Assembly (NCBI GenBank): GCA_029449235.1
Contig: JANATG010000010.1
Coordinates: 620,001 to 684,000, forward strand
Reading direction: 5' to 3'
DNA: 64,000 nt
Source of the DNA: Linnemannia schmuckeri
Lineage: Eukaryota; Mortierellomycota; Mortierellomycetes; Mortierellales; Mortierellaceae
Shown here: one piece after another, positions 46,441 to 56,644 of the stretch
Layout: every line of letters starts with the position of its first letter
How positions within the stretch are numbered: position 1 is the first letter of the stretch
The notes under the pieces: model-generated
Databases searched by the model: none
Told to the model about the DNA's origin: nothing
What the model saw: only the letters and a program-made list of their open reading frames with translations
Position numbers and translations under genes: made by a program

Positions 46441-48466
46441 ACCCTCCAACATCAAAATCAACAACAACACAACTGACAGAGCTGGGACCGGGGTCTCCTC
46501 TGCACATCCCGGAGATACTGGGCAGGATTCTTTCCTACCTCGACCAACGGACGCTCTCCCGCTCAACTATTCTTGTGTCTCGATTTTGGCTACAGACAAC
46601 CCGATGATACCTCACACTTGAGTACGCGCGGTCAGACTGCCTGGCGGATAGCGGAGACCTGGAGTGCGCCTTGACTTTTCTCCCTTGGATGACCCGGTTG
46701 CAGTGGTTTGCAGGATCAACCCGTAAAGCGGCAAGCCTCGACTCAAGGAACGGCGCTGGGCCCTCCTTTTGAACGCACTCGAGAGACTTGACTCCAACCA
46801 GATGGTACTCAGAAGGGGCAACGAGCCTCACGATCAAATATACTACGATGCCTTGAAAAGTCGCTGACCTATCGTCAATGGGCATCAACTAGCAGCAGCC
46901 TCACAGAATCGACTGACCCAAGGACCCAAGGTTCGACTTCGAAAGCTTGAGTTGTGCGGGGATGTGTCGCTGATACGATTCCGGCTGCTGTTACTTTTGG
47001 TGCCGTCAATGATCCGACTAGTTCTAAAAACCTCGCATGGAAAGCGGTCCAATAGTGTTCGGTATTATGCCATCCCAATTCGACAGATCCTTGAAGACTG
47101 TCCGCTCTTGGAGGATCTTCACATCGTTGCAGGGAGGAGTGAGCACCTGTTCGGACCATTCTTCACGTACAAGCGCGGCTTCTTCTTTGTCAAACACCTT
47201 TAATACACTCTTGTCACTCTCATCTTGGTTCTCGAGAAGGTTTATCTCGACCAGAGCGACCTCAAGGGCTTACTTGCTCACACCCCACACTTGAAGTCAC
47301 TCAAGTTTTCCGCTCTGATGATACGCAGCTTAAACTCCGCTCAGGTATTGCGCCAGGGCTTCGATTCGGACCAGTGTCTTTTTCGGCTGAGATCGCTTGG
47401 CCTCCGCTTGGACTCTTTCTTTTGTTGGCTGCAGGACACCAGTGTGATGGTATCTGTCTGTCCTGACTCTCAAGTACAAAACTTTACGACACATGATCTT
47501 TTCCCCGCACATCTTCCGTTTCTTCAATATCAACCCAACAACATCACCTTCCTGGAGATTCATGGCTTGATGAGCTACGAATATCCCTCTTGCAGTCTGT
47601 TGCACGATAACTTCTGTTCCTCGCCTCACCTTCTTTACCTCAAGTCAATGGAGATCCCATACACGCTCGATCACATGGACTTGCACGGACTGCCGGCTCC
47701 TAATGACCCGGTACCACCGACAAATACTCGCTCGAAACCAACGAATTACTCTCCAGGAATCTGGCAGTGCCGGAAGTTGAGGACTCTTCACATCAGGATC
47801 GCCACGCCCAAAAACGAAAGAAGATTTCGTCCAGCGCCATTGCCTGAGCACTCTAGGATCGCAGTTGGGTACCTTACGCAAGTCTGCCCTGAGTTCCGCG
47901 AGATTCAACTGTCTAACGGCTGTCCTAAACTAGAGGACTCCTATCTCGATATTTCACTTATGGGAGGCCTCTGTCTCTTTGGTCGACTCCAACACTTGGA
48001 ACGGTTCTCGAGTGGGACGTGGAAGAAGCAAGGGATGTTGAACACACGGAACTTGGAATGGATTGTCGAGTCTAGACGAAGCGAGGACAAGAAGAAGAGG
48101 CAGAAGTACTTCAAGCCGATATGGAAGTCACTCGGATTGTTGGATGATGATGGCGGTTCACTTCCCTTTGACGGTGCTGTGACTATTGCGAGCCAGGATT
48201 CTAGGAGTCTTTGGAATCTTAAGCCTGAGAGACGCTTTGGCTGGTCTAGTCTCGATCCAACCCTGCGCAAGGGGTTGTGGTAGCTAGGATTACCCGTCGA
48301 GATCAAGACCTTTTTTGATGTTTTGGATGGAGTTGAGGGACATCACTGCTTCCCTGTGCTGCGTTATCTGTCACTATGCTCTCTTGGTGGAATCGAGCTG
48401 TCGCCTGAGCGCGAGAACAAGTGCCTGACTGTCAACAAGACGCGTCGACCCTGGATCAAGCCTTAG
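46441..48466 (+). pseudogene. F-box/LRR-like protein pseudogene, copy 2
   Basis: The opening reads HIPEILGRILSYLDQRTLS..LVSRFWLQTTR then stops; a degenerate 600-base stretch follows. From 47,225 a long open frame (to 48,283) shows LRR-like text (LKSLKFSALMIRSLNSAQV, WQCRKLRTLHIRIATP, HSRIAVGYLTQVCPEFREI) that aligns with copy 1 (WRCRNLKTLHIRIFSP, FARVAFGYIARVCPDLRDL). An in-frame TAG at 48,281-48,283 is followed by clear continuation (LGLPVEIKTFFDVLDG to WIKP) up to TAG at 48,464-48,466. It is a decayed tandem duplicate of copy 1. The 352-codon open part could still be transcribed, but it lacks an intact F-box. Confidence 0.8.
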
Positions 48467-49234
48467 AAAAAGATGGACAACTGGCGAATAAATAAAATTA
48501 AAAACGCTTGATCGCGTACTTCCTTTGTCTAATAAACGACTTCAACGTTCTAAGAGTTGTCATCTGCTGAAGTAACGTGTATGCTTTTTTCACGACGTTG
48601 ACTCCAGTCTGACAACGTATAATCGATACCTTCTCACCTCCTTAATACAGCTTCCTTTCATTTCTGCCTCTTTTTACTTAGTAGCAGTTGTAAGAAAAGA
48701 GGGCGCTTAGAAGAAAATGATAAAAAGCCATGCATGGAGTCTTAAAAAAAGCAATGTCAAGGGAGGACAATGGTATAACAGGGAAGGAGGGAAAAATCAT
48801 ATTTGACATTGCAAACAGGGATACGACCCCAGTTCACACTACCCGTCTTCATGAACGATGTCAACTCTTTTCTTTATCTTGATCGCGTATGGTCTTGTTT
48901 TATTATTTGTCCACGAGAGGAAGCCAAGGGCTTTAGCACGTCCAAAAAATAGTGACAGAAGGTAATCCCAAACCGTTGGTGTTACCAACCCGAGAATGAG
49001 ATTTTTCATTAGTTTGCGAGGGTCTGGTGTCCATGCCAACACTCTGTACTACCCTCCCATAGGCATGCGTCCTGTGGTAGAAGAGTCGCATCCAACGGCT
49101 GACTGCATTAAGATGCCATCCTATACTTTTGCATCTCGTTTTGCAATTAACTTCTAGCTCTCTCTTTCTTGCGACTTGAGCACTTGCTTTTTCGATGCTT
49201 TTTTTGCCTTGCAGAGACCCCTTTGTTGCATTAT

Positions 49235-49266
<32 letters not shown>

Positions 49267-49371
49267 TCTCCAATTGACCTCCTCTTTTCAACCTTTTTTA
49301 TCGTTTTTTTTCTTCGCATCAACCTGTTCACCCGTTTCCCTTCCGCATCCCACCCACTCACACACACCACG
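48467..49371. other. Intergenic region upstream of the second chitin-deacetylase homologue
   Basis: No gene seen. It includes a T-run of about 26 at 49,239-49,264, about 110 bases before the next ATG. Confidence 0.5.
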
Positions 49372-50005
49372 ATGGCCCCTCCATCACTCTCCTCTACCTT
49401 CAGTACAACCGCGTTGTTCAGCCTTACCAACTCGCCTGTATCCTTCAACTTCTATTTCTTCCTCCTCCTTGCCTTCCTCCTCACGTCCTTCCTCTCGGCA
49501 GCAGCAGCGCTCGATGCATCATCCTACCCTCGTCCGGGCCAAGTGCCTGCAACAGACTCCGCCCTCGCCTCCGCATGGCTCAAAGAAATCGACCTCTCCG
49601 CCGCACCCATCATCCTCACCACCGAACGCGATCATACCGAGTGCCCTTCCAATCCAGACCCCACTATCTGTCATTGGGCATGCTCTAACTGTGCCCTCAC
49701 CGATGTTGTCACTTGTCCAGAACCCAATACTTGGGGGTTGACGTTTAATGACGGGCCTTCAACGAAAGCTACGGCGGATCTATTGGATGTGCTGAGGGAG
49801 AATAATTTGAAGGCGACGTTCTTCCTTGGGGGAGGAAATGTTGTTGCCAACCAGGATGTAGTGAAGCGGCAGGCCGCGGAAGGGCATCACCTTGCTTCTC
49901 TCACGTAAGTTTTTTTTTTTTTGTTTTTGTTTGGTAATGCATGTTTTGTTTTTTTAGTGACAGTGAGTGAGTTAAGGACATCTGTTCTTCTGAGGCTGTT
50001 GTCTC

Positions 50006-50036
<31 letters not shown>

Positions 50037-51284
50037 AAATGAGAGTGAGAATGAGTGAGCAAGCAAGAAATATTGAAGAGTGAACAGAAGGTTCGGTTCC
50101 ACTAACGTTTCGTCACTTAATGCGGTGAGGATCCACTGTTCGCGATACAGCAAAACGTCAAGGGGCAGAAGAGGAATAAGATTAAGAGGAACTGGATAGA
50201 GAAAGAAAAAAAAAGGAGTTGTTTATTCAGCATGAAGAATGAGGGGGATAAAGAGAGCAACTCTTTGTGTCCTGCAAAGACAGGAAGTCAAAGAGACGAA
50301 AACCGATTCCTAGATCTTGAAACTACTAACATTCCAAACACCCCTTTCAGCAATTAACGGCTCTCTCTTTACCCATCGGCGCCCTTATTACTCACACCCA
50401 TTTCCTTCTCTCCCTTCTATCCTTTCCTTGATTCTGTCTCTTGTAGATGGTCCCAAACATCATTGACAACATTAACAAATGACGAGATCGTGGTCGAGGT
50501 CCGATGGACCGAAAAGGCAATCGAAGAAGTCACCGGTCAAAAAGTCCGTTACATCCGTCCGCCCAACGGCGATGTTGATAACCGTGTCCACTTTGTCCTC
50601 AAGACACTGGGGTACACTGTTGTTGACTGGTCTGGAAAGGACTTTGATACCAAGGATCTTGATGGTACGCTTTTTTTTTTTTTGGATGGTCGTTTTTTTT
50701 TTTTGCTGTGCTCAACATCCAACTCCTAACTCACTTCAAAACCTGAAAATATCGCCTGACATACACACTTAGTGGTGACGAGAGAAAAGACGGTCGAGCA
50801 GGTAATCTCCCGGTTCAAGGAAACCCTCACGACCTATACAAACCCAACAACCCCACCCACCCAAGACTTCATTACCCTCGCCCACGACTCCTACCCCGAG
50901 ACCGTCGCCATCACCAAAGAACTCATCTCCCTCGGCATCCAATCCGGTCTCAAGATCCAATCCGTCGCCTCGTGTCTCCAGGACAACTGGCCTTACGCTT
51001 CTCTACCGGGCGTTGGCATCGATGGTGCTAACTCTGAGGGTTTACCTTCACGGCCTTCGGATGTCAATACGGCGCTGCCACCCTCGGGACACGTGGATTA
51101 TAATGACTATTATACGATGGAGGGACAGTTGTTGAACAAGTTGATTGCGCAGGCCAGGGGACAGGGTTTTTCAACCGGTGGCGGGGGTCATAGTTCCTCT
51201 GGGGAGTCGTTGTTTGATAGGGAGAACCGGCGCTGGCTGGGGACGCTCTTTGGATCTGTGATCGCCAGTGTGATCATGTTTTAA
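49372..51284 (+). CDS. Chitin-deacetylase homologue (NodB/CE4 fold) lacking key catalytic residues
   Basis: Exons are 49372-49904, 50447-50664 and 50773-51284 (420 residues, phases agree). A hydrophobic signal region (FYFFLLLAFLLTSFLSAAAA) leads into CHWACSNC and the NodB domain. Motif 1 reads TFNDGPS, so the predicted base Asp is Asn126. Motif 2 reads LTWSQ (L177, Q181) where the active homologue at 36,079 has HTWSH, so both metal-binding histidines are absent. Motif 3 RPPNGDVDNR and the late ITLAHDS are retained. The exon 1/2 junction falls in motif 2, but the splice sites are canonical and no alternative would supply both histidines. A hydrophobic C-terminus (LFGSVIASVIMF) suggests a GPI signal. 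Probably a secreted chitin-binding or regulatory pseudoenzyme. Confidence 0.9.
50008..50034. repeat. (GA)n microsatellite in intron 1 of the deacetylase homologue
   Basis: Uninterrupted GA dinucleotide repeat of about 13 units within the 542-base first intron. Confidence 0.85.
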
Positions 51285-51484
51285 GAAAGTGCCCATTCAC
51301 TCTAATCATCCAGTCCCCTTGCGTTTCATTTTTGTTACGAGCATACCAAGTGCCGTCCCATACCACCCTTTACACACACATTCCTTAATATATAATGGCC
51401 CCTTTGACAGACATCATTCAAGGGTATAAAAAGATTGGGTTCTTTACTATTTCATATCGTTGCCACATACTCCTTTCCCTCCTC

Positions 51485-52672
51485 TCAAATCATATGACGA
51501 GGAATAGACTGCAACTCGTTGGCATCCATATCCCAGGGGACAGTGATACTAATCGAATGATCAACACTCGTTACCTCATGCCAGAACCCGGGAGGGGTAT
51601 ACAACGCATCGCCCGGTTCCAGATCCACAATCCAGGGCGTCGTATTCCGGATCTTGGGCCACCTTCTCTGTACCTCTGCCATATTCTCCTCCAAATGCTC
51701 CTGGTACTCCCTAACCATATCCTTTAACTCGAAAGGAGAAGAGGAGAGTGGGAAGCAGTGTCCCAAGCCGCGAACTTTACTCGCATGCCCTGGGCCTGAG
51801 ATCCCATCATAGGGGTAAAGTCCATGCGTATCCTCATGCGAAAAGACCACAAACCGTTTCCGACCGACCAACTGAATCAAAATCCCGTGGCATCGGTCGT
51901 AATGCAATGGAGTCGTTGCACCAGCGAGCGAGACCCAGATCCGCATCAGGTCCTTGTTGGGTGCGTTGGCGAAGGAGGTGGTTTCTATAGGGAGGGAGAG
52001 GGAGGCGAGGAGGGCGGGGATGTTGAGGGAGTCGTAGAGTGTTTGGGGTACTATTCCTCTGTAGTAGAATCTGCGGTCTTGAGGTGTTGTTATTGTTGTT
52101 GAGGTAGGGGTGTTTTCCTGATTTTCGCAGAGGGGGCATGTGGGTCCTGTTGCCGTTGTTACTGTTGCTGTGGAGACCAACGACAGCTGTGAAGAAGAGG
52201 ACGAGGAAATGGCAGGGACGGCTACTACTTTTGCGACCATCAAATCATCCTGTGCTTGCTGCTGTTCCTCCTGAAGAATCTCCAACTGCGGCAAAACTAC
52301 CTCCATCATCGCCTCCTCCTTCCCCCACTGCTTCTGCAAAAGCACCCGGGCAACAATCTCCCTTGCCGTCATATCAACCTTCCTAGTGAACTGAGGGTTA
52401 TCCATAAAGTTCTTGGTATCCTCTGCAACCATCACCGGCAACAACGGTTCTACTCCTTCTCCTGCTCCTGTATCCTGCTGGGTACTGGAGGTTTGGTTCA
52501 AGGCTTGGACGACCTGCTCCGGGTGAGATGACCACTCTTCCAAGACAGGCAGCGACACGATCTGACGAAGAATGAGCGGGTTCTTGTTCCGGAACCGTCG
52601 GGGGAAGGCGTCAGACTCTTGGGGGAGGCCTTGGACCTGAGAGGACTTCATTGTGTCCAGTCGTGCTACCAT
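51485..52672 (-). CDS. JmjC/cupin-8 domain dioxygenase-like protein
   Basis: A single exon of 395 residues. The C-terminal half is a cupin-8 JmjC domain: LHYDRCHGILIQLVGRKRFVVF gives the HxD iron ligands H257 and D259, and YTPPGFWHEV gives the distal H365. The Lys in GRKRFVVF may contact 2-oxoglutarate. The order and the DLEPGDALYTPPGFWHEV block match the HIF1AN/JMJD5/TYW5-like group, which hydroxylates proteins or tRNA; the substrate is unknown. The N-terminus carries the LILRQ entry block (NKNPLILRQIV). A Gln/Ser-rich linker (130-175) and a lone PTCPLC pair break the domain. An alternative ATG is at residue 8. The 3' end is convergent with the deacetylase homologue. Confidence 0.87.
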   Translation of the reverse strand: MVARLDTMKSSQVQGLPQESDAFPRRFRNKNPLILRQIVSLPVLEEWSSHPEQVVQALNQTSSTQQDTGAGEGVEPLLPVMVAEDTKNFMDNPQFTRKVDMTAREIVARVLLQKQWGKEEAMMEVVLPQLEILQEEQQQAQDDLMVAKVVAVPAISSSSSSQLSLVSTATVTTATGPTCPLCENQENTPTSTTITTPQDRRFYYRGIVPQTLYDSLNIPALLASLSLPIETTSFANAPNKDLMRIWVSLAGATTPLHYDRCHGILIQLVGRKRFVVFSHEDTHGLYPYDGISGPGHASKVRGLGHCFPLSSSPFELKDMVREYQEHLEENMAEVQRRWPKIRNTTPWIVDLEPGDALYTPPGFWHEVTSVDHSISITVPWDMDANELQSIPRHMI

Positions 52673-53414
52673 TGTAGAGGGGCTTTTCCTGTTCCTATGT
52701 CTGTGTTTCTTGAAGGTGGTTGGCTGGATGCTAGTATGCGTGTGTAGACAGGTGGTGGAGGTGGATGCAAGGGTCGTCGTGTCTGCGTCTGTGTCTGTGT
52801 CTGTGTCTGTGCTGCGTTCGTCCGTTGGTCACTTGTTTTGTGTCAGATTGTGGTTCCTCTCTTGTGTAATGCGACTAGCGTGGTTTTGGATTTTAGGCCG
52901 TCTACTGCACTAGTGCGGTTCTTGTACTGCGAGAAGGGTCCTTGCGCTTAAGTGTTGGTTGCTGGCTGACAAACAGAGAGCGATGACGAGGAGGTGTGGT
53001 CGAGAGCAGAAAAGCGATGAGAGAGAGGAAGAAGAGAAAAAAGAGAAGGGATGAATGAGCGTCTTGGTTTTCGTTGTTTTTTTGTTCCTTAATGTACCGA
53101 ATGAGGAACGGGGGGGTTCGGTCAGAAGGCTGCAAAATAGCTCACAAAAACGAAGTGAGGGAGTGAGGCATATTTTTTTTCTTTTCTTTTTGGGACCAAT
53201 CGCAAGCAGATCTGAACCATGCCATTGCCCTGAAGTCGTGAAATTGAGATAAGACGTCAATATTCAAACCGCGGGTAGGGACACTCAGAAGCAGAAACGG
53301 CATCTCGTTTTTGGGACGTCTCTCGTTATCTTCTATTCGCCACATAGGGCTTGTTATTATTAATCTACTCTAGCAGTTTTGGAAATGGTATCTCCTCCAA
53401 GGGGTATTAAACTC
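52673..53414. other. Intergenic region with a GTCTGT microsatellite
   Basis: No gene seen. TCTGTG-type hexamer repeats at 52,782-52,812 lie just upstream of the JmjC gene. Confidence 0.5.
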
Positions 53415-55706
53415 TTAAGACAGCTTCTCCCAGGGCGAAGGATGAGGCAATCTCGTCTCCAAGAACCCTGCAAACAACCCCCTCACTCTCTTGGCAATCA
53501 ACGGACTGTCCGGTACATCATCGTTCACACAGAAATACGTCTCTGTCTGGTTCCGTGCCAACAACCGCTTCAGACCTGCCTCAGATTTGTCCCCCGTCGT
53601 CAACTGCATAAACGTGAACTGCGATCGACCAATTACATAGTTGTATCTAGACATATCATTCGCCACTTGTGAAAAAGCTTCTGAGGCTTGGTCCAAGGGC
53701 ATCACGCTGCTCATTCCGGGTTTGGTACTCCTGCGACGGACAATATGGAGTAGGCAATCTCCACAATGGTACTCTGTAAACGCCAGTCGTTCAAAGAGGG
53801 ATTCCTTTCCCACAGAACTGTCAATCGCAGGGGCAGTCTTGTTCCGGAACTGAAGTCCAAGACAGAAATCAATGTTGAACTGACATTGCCGCCGACTGGG
53901 CTCCGTTCTGGTCGAGGAGGGTTGACGCGAATACTGATTACTGCTGCTCTGACTCAGATCAGCACCCTTGATCATAAACGGATACCCATCCATGCCCGAC
54001 TGAACATAGTTCGTCCGACCAGTCCATGAGATCCCAACACTCTCCAGCTTCTTATCAGGTTCCTGCAAGAAACTCTTGAACGTCGGATCGATCGGAAATG
54101 GCACCGCCTTCCTCCTGTTTACGACCTTAGGCAACGTTTCATCATACTCCTCCACCATCCGAACTAACTCCTCTCGCTCCTCCCAATCCAACTTGCCATC
54201 CTGGTTCTTGTCCAATCGGTATTTCCAGTAGGATGTCAATTGAGTCTCCCGCAGCCGCTCCATGACATAGTGGGCCATAAAGAATGCCATATTAATCTCC
54301 TGAGCCTGCCCCTCGCCACGGAACCGATGCGATGCGGTCTTGTCAAACTCCTCGGGCCAGATGGATTGAATCTCGTCCAGGATTGGTCTGTTCATGATGT
54401 GGACAATGTGGGAGAGATATGCGCGGTGGCGGGCGCCAAACTGTTTTGAGAGAAGGTAGTTGGTGTACTGGAGCGACTGCCATTCACCTACGTTGGGAGA
54501 GATGCCTAGAGAGGGTATTGCTGGATCGATGATTTCGTTGGTGAGATGAAAGACGAAGCCGTAGAGGGGTGTCCAAAAATCTGAGGTGTCGACGGGCAGT
54601 CCAAAGAAGATGTCGTCGTTCATGTAGATGAACTATTTGAGAAATACGGCACGCATATATTGACGAAGCGAAATAATTAATTTGTTGAACCATGTCCTTG
54701 GGAAAAAGGTAAATGAAAGTGAAATGAAAGATTGGATTTTCTGTTTCTGTCCACAAGAACATCAAGCACCGCGAACACGCGGATAGTGGTAGGTAAAAGT
54801 CAACACACTTACGGTATCAGCAAGGTCAGAAACATGATGCATCTGACTCTCGATCGAAAGACTGTTGAACGAGGGCAAAACACTCGTATTGTCATAGACC
54901 TCTCGGTGCTTCACCAACCTCACCTTCTCATCCACTTTACCAAGATCCAACCACTCTGGGACCTGTCCAACAGCCTGGCCAGACCTGCTATCCGGGACTT
55001 CCGTCGTCAGAATATGAATCCTCCCAAGCATTTTTTCCGGTATGTACTCTGCAATCGACCGCAACGAATACTTGAGTTCGTTGTTGTCCCGGAACCGATG
55101 AATCGTCTGATCGCCCTTTCCGTTCCCGACCAGCGGAGGTTCACGGTTCTTGGGGTTGATGTTAGGGTTGTTTGTCGGTCGGGTATTATTCTTAAAGTAC
55201 AGGAACAGTTCCGAGATCTCCTTGTACTTCTCCTTGACGTCCTTGAGGATCGCATCCGTGCCATTGACCCAAGTGTACACAATATCCAGCGTTCTCTCAG
55301 CCTCCCCCTTGATTTTCTTCGCGATCTCCTCCCTAACGCCTTCAGCTTCAGGATCTTCCAGTTCCTGGTCCTGTAACCAACGAGTCTTCCAAATCGGAAA
55401 CGCCTGTCCAAGGGACGAGTCCTCTTTTCCCTTTTCTGTCCCACTCCCACTCCTACTTCCATTTCCTAATGTTGACTTGGACCTGATACCAACTCCACCA
55501 ATAAGTCGACGGTCAACGGGCTCTGCGGGCGGTTTAGGGATAGGTCTAAGGAAATCAAACGAGATGTTGAGGTAGATGTTGACGATGGTGAAGAGGAGGA
55601 TGAGAAGGAAAAAGGTGCTGCGGATGTGTTGGCTAAAGAAGCGGTAGGTTCTGAACCATAGTGGACGGCGTTGTGATGCTGATGATAATGATAGTATTGG
55701 TGCCAT
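53415..55706 (-). CDS. Stealth-family sugar-phosphate transferase (GNPTAB-like) with EF-hand-like loop
   Basis: Exons are 54813-55706 and 53415-54632 (703 residues, phase 0). A single N-terminal membrane anchor (FFLLILLFTIVNIYLNISF) implies a type II Golgi protein. Stealth conserved regions follow in order: CR1 DIVYTWVNGTD; CR2 RDNNELKYSLRSIAEYIP with IHILTTE; CR3 DLADTFIYMNDDIFFG spanning the intron; and a later HxxHI..NRPIL block. DKNQDGKLDWEE near the last third is a good EF-hand loop, as in GNPTAB. In animals the homologue transfers GlcNAc-1-phosphate to mannose; bacterial members build capsules. Here a role in phosphoglycan or wall-polysaccharide synthesis is inference. The flanking (GAAA)n repeat at 55,935-56,000 is upstream. 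Confidence 0.9.
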
Positions 55707-56644
55707 CTTTTTAGAGAGGATTGGAAAGAAGGAAAGAAGGGAGAGGAGTTGGTGTTTGATGTGAAAAGAGAATAAAGGAGTGGTTCCGGGTATGTGAAGA
55801 GTAATAAAAAAATGAAGGGGTATCTGAGAGCGGAGCATGAAGTGAATGGCAAGAGAGAGAAAGAATTCGTCAAGAAAGGAAAGGAAAAGAGTACATTTCT
55901 ACCTGAGTGGAGCGAGGAGGAGGGATGGGAAAGTAGGAAGGAAGAAAGAAAGAAAGAAAGAAAGAAAGGAAGAAAGGAGAAAGGAGAAAGGAGAAGGAAA
56001 GAAAAAGGTAAGGAAGAAAGAAGAAAAAGTTTTTGAGAATTGGAAAAGAAAAGAAGGACAGGTGCAACAAACAATAAAATGGATAAACTCTGTCAGACGA
56101 TCACCTTTTTGTGTTAGAGTTCTCGACTCTTCTTTCCTTTAGAACCACCTTGTTCGCCGTCAATGCAGAAAGAAACAAAAGAAAACAAGGTTCATGCAAT
56201 CGACAAAGTGGAAGTCCAACGGACAGAGGCTTCTGTTGAACTCGGGTGTTATCACCAAGCTGCACGAGAGTATCCTGTGTCTCTTTACTTTTAGGTCTTT
56301 ATCCGGAAAGGACCTCCGCCCCTCTCATTCTCACCTCTTTTGCCTATCCATTCGTGTTCTCAAGGCAGTGCAACAATAACGGCGCTGTGAGCACATGAGA
56401 GCAATAGCGCGATGCAAGAGGAAATAAAAAGCGAGAACGATACTTCTTTCGGGTGAATGAATCTCTTCTTTTCTTTAAACCACAAGCATACAAAGGGGCA
56501 AATAGTAAAGTGGATAAGGCACAATGCCAAGCAAACATATTACTATTGGATATTGTTTTTTCTAGATAACTAACTATTGGTATGTATGTGTGGTATGCAG
56601 AGTAGGGAGTTGTAAAGAAGGAGTAAAGAAAAACTCACTTCTGT
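55707..56644. other. Intergenic region between the Stealth and ABC transporter genes
   Basis: No gene seen. The 5' leader side is purine-rich with GAAA/GGAGAAA repeats (55,935-56,000). Confidence 0.5.
55935..56000. repeat. (GAAA)n / (GGAGAAA)n simple repeat
   Basis: Five or more GAAA units followed by GGAGAAA units, upstream of the Stealth gene. Confidence 0.75.
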
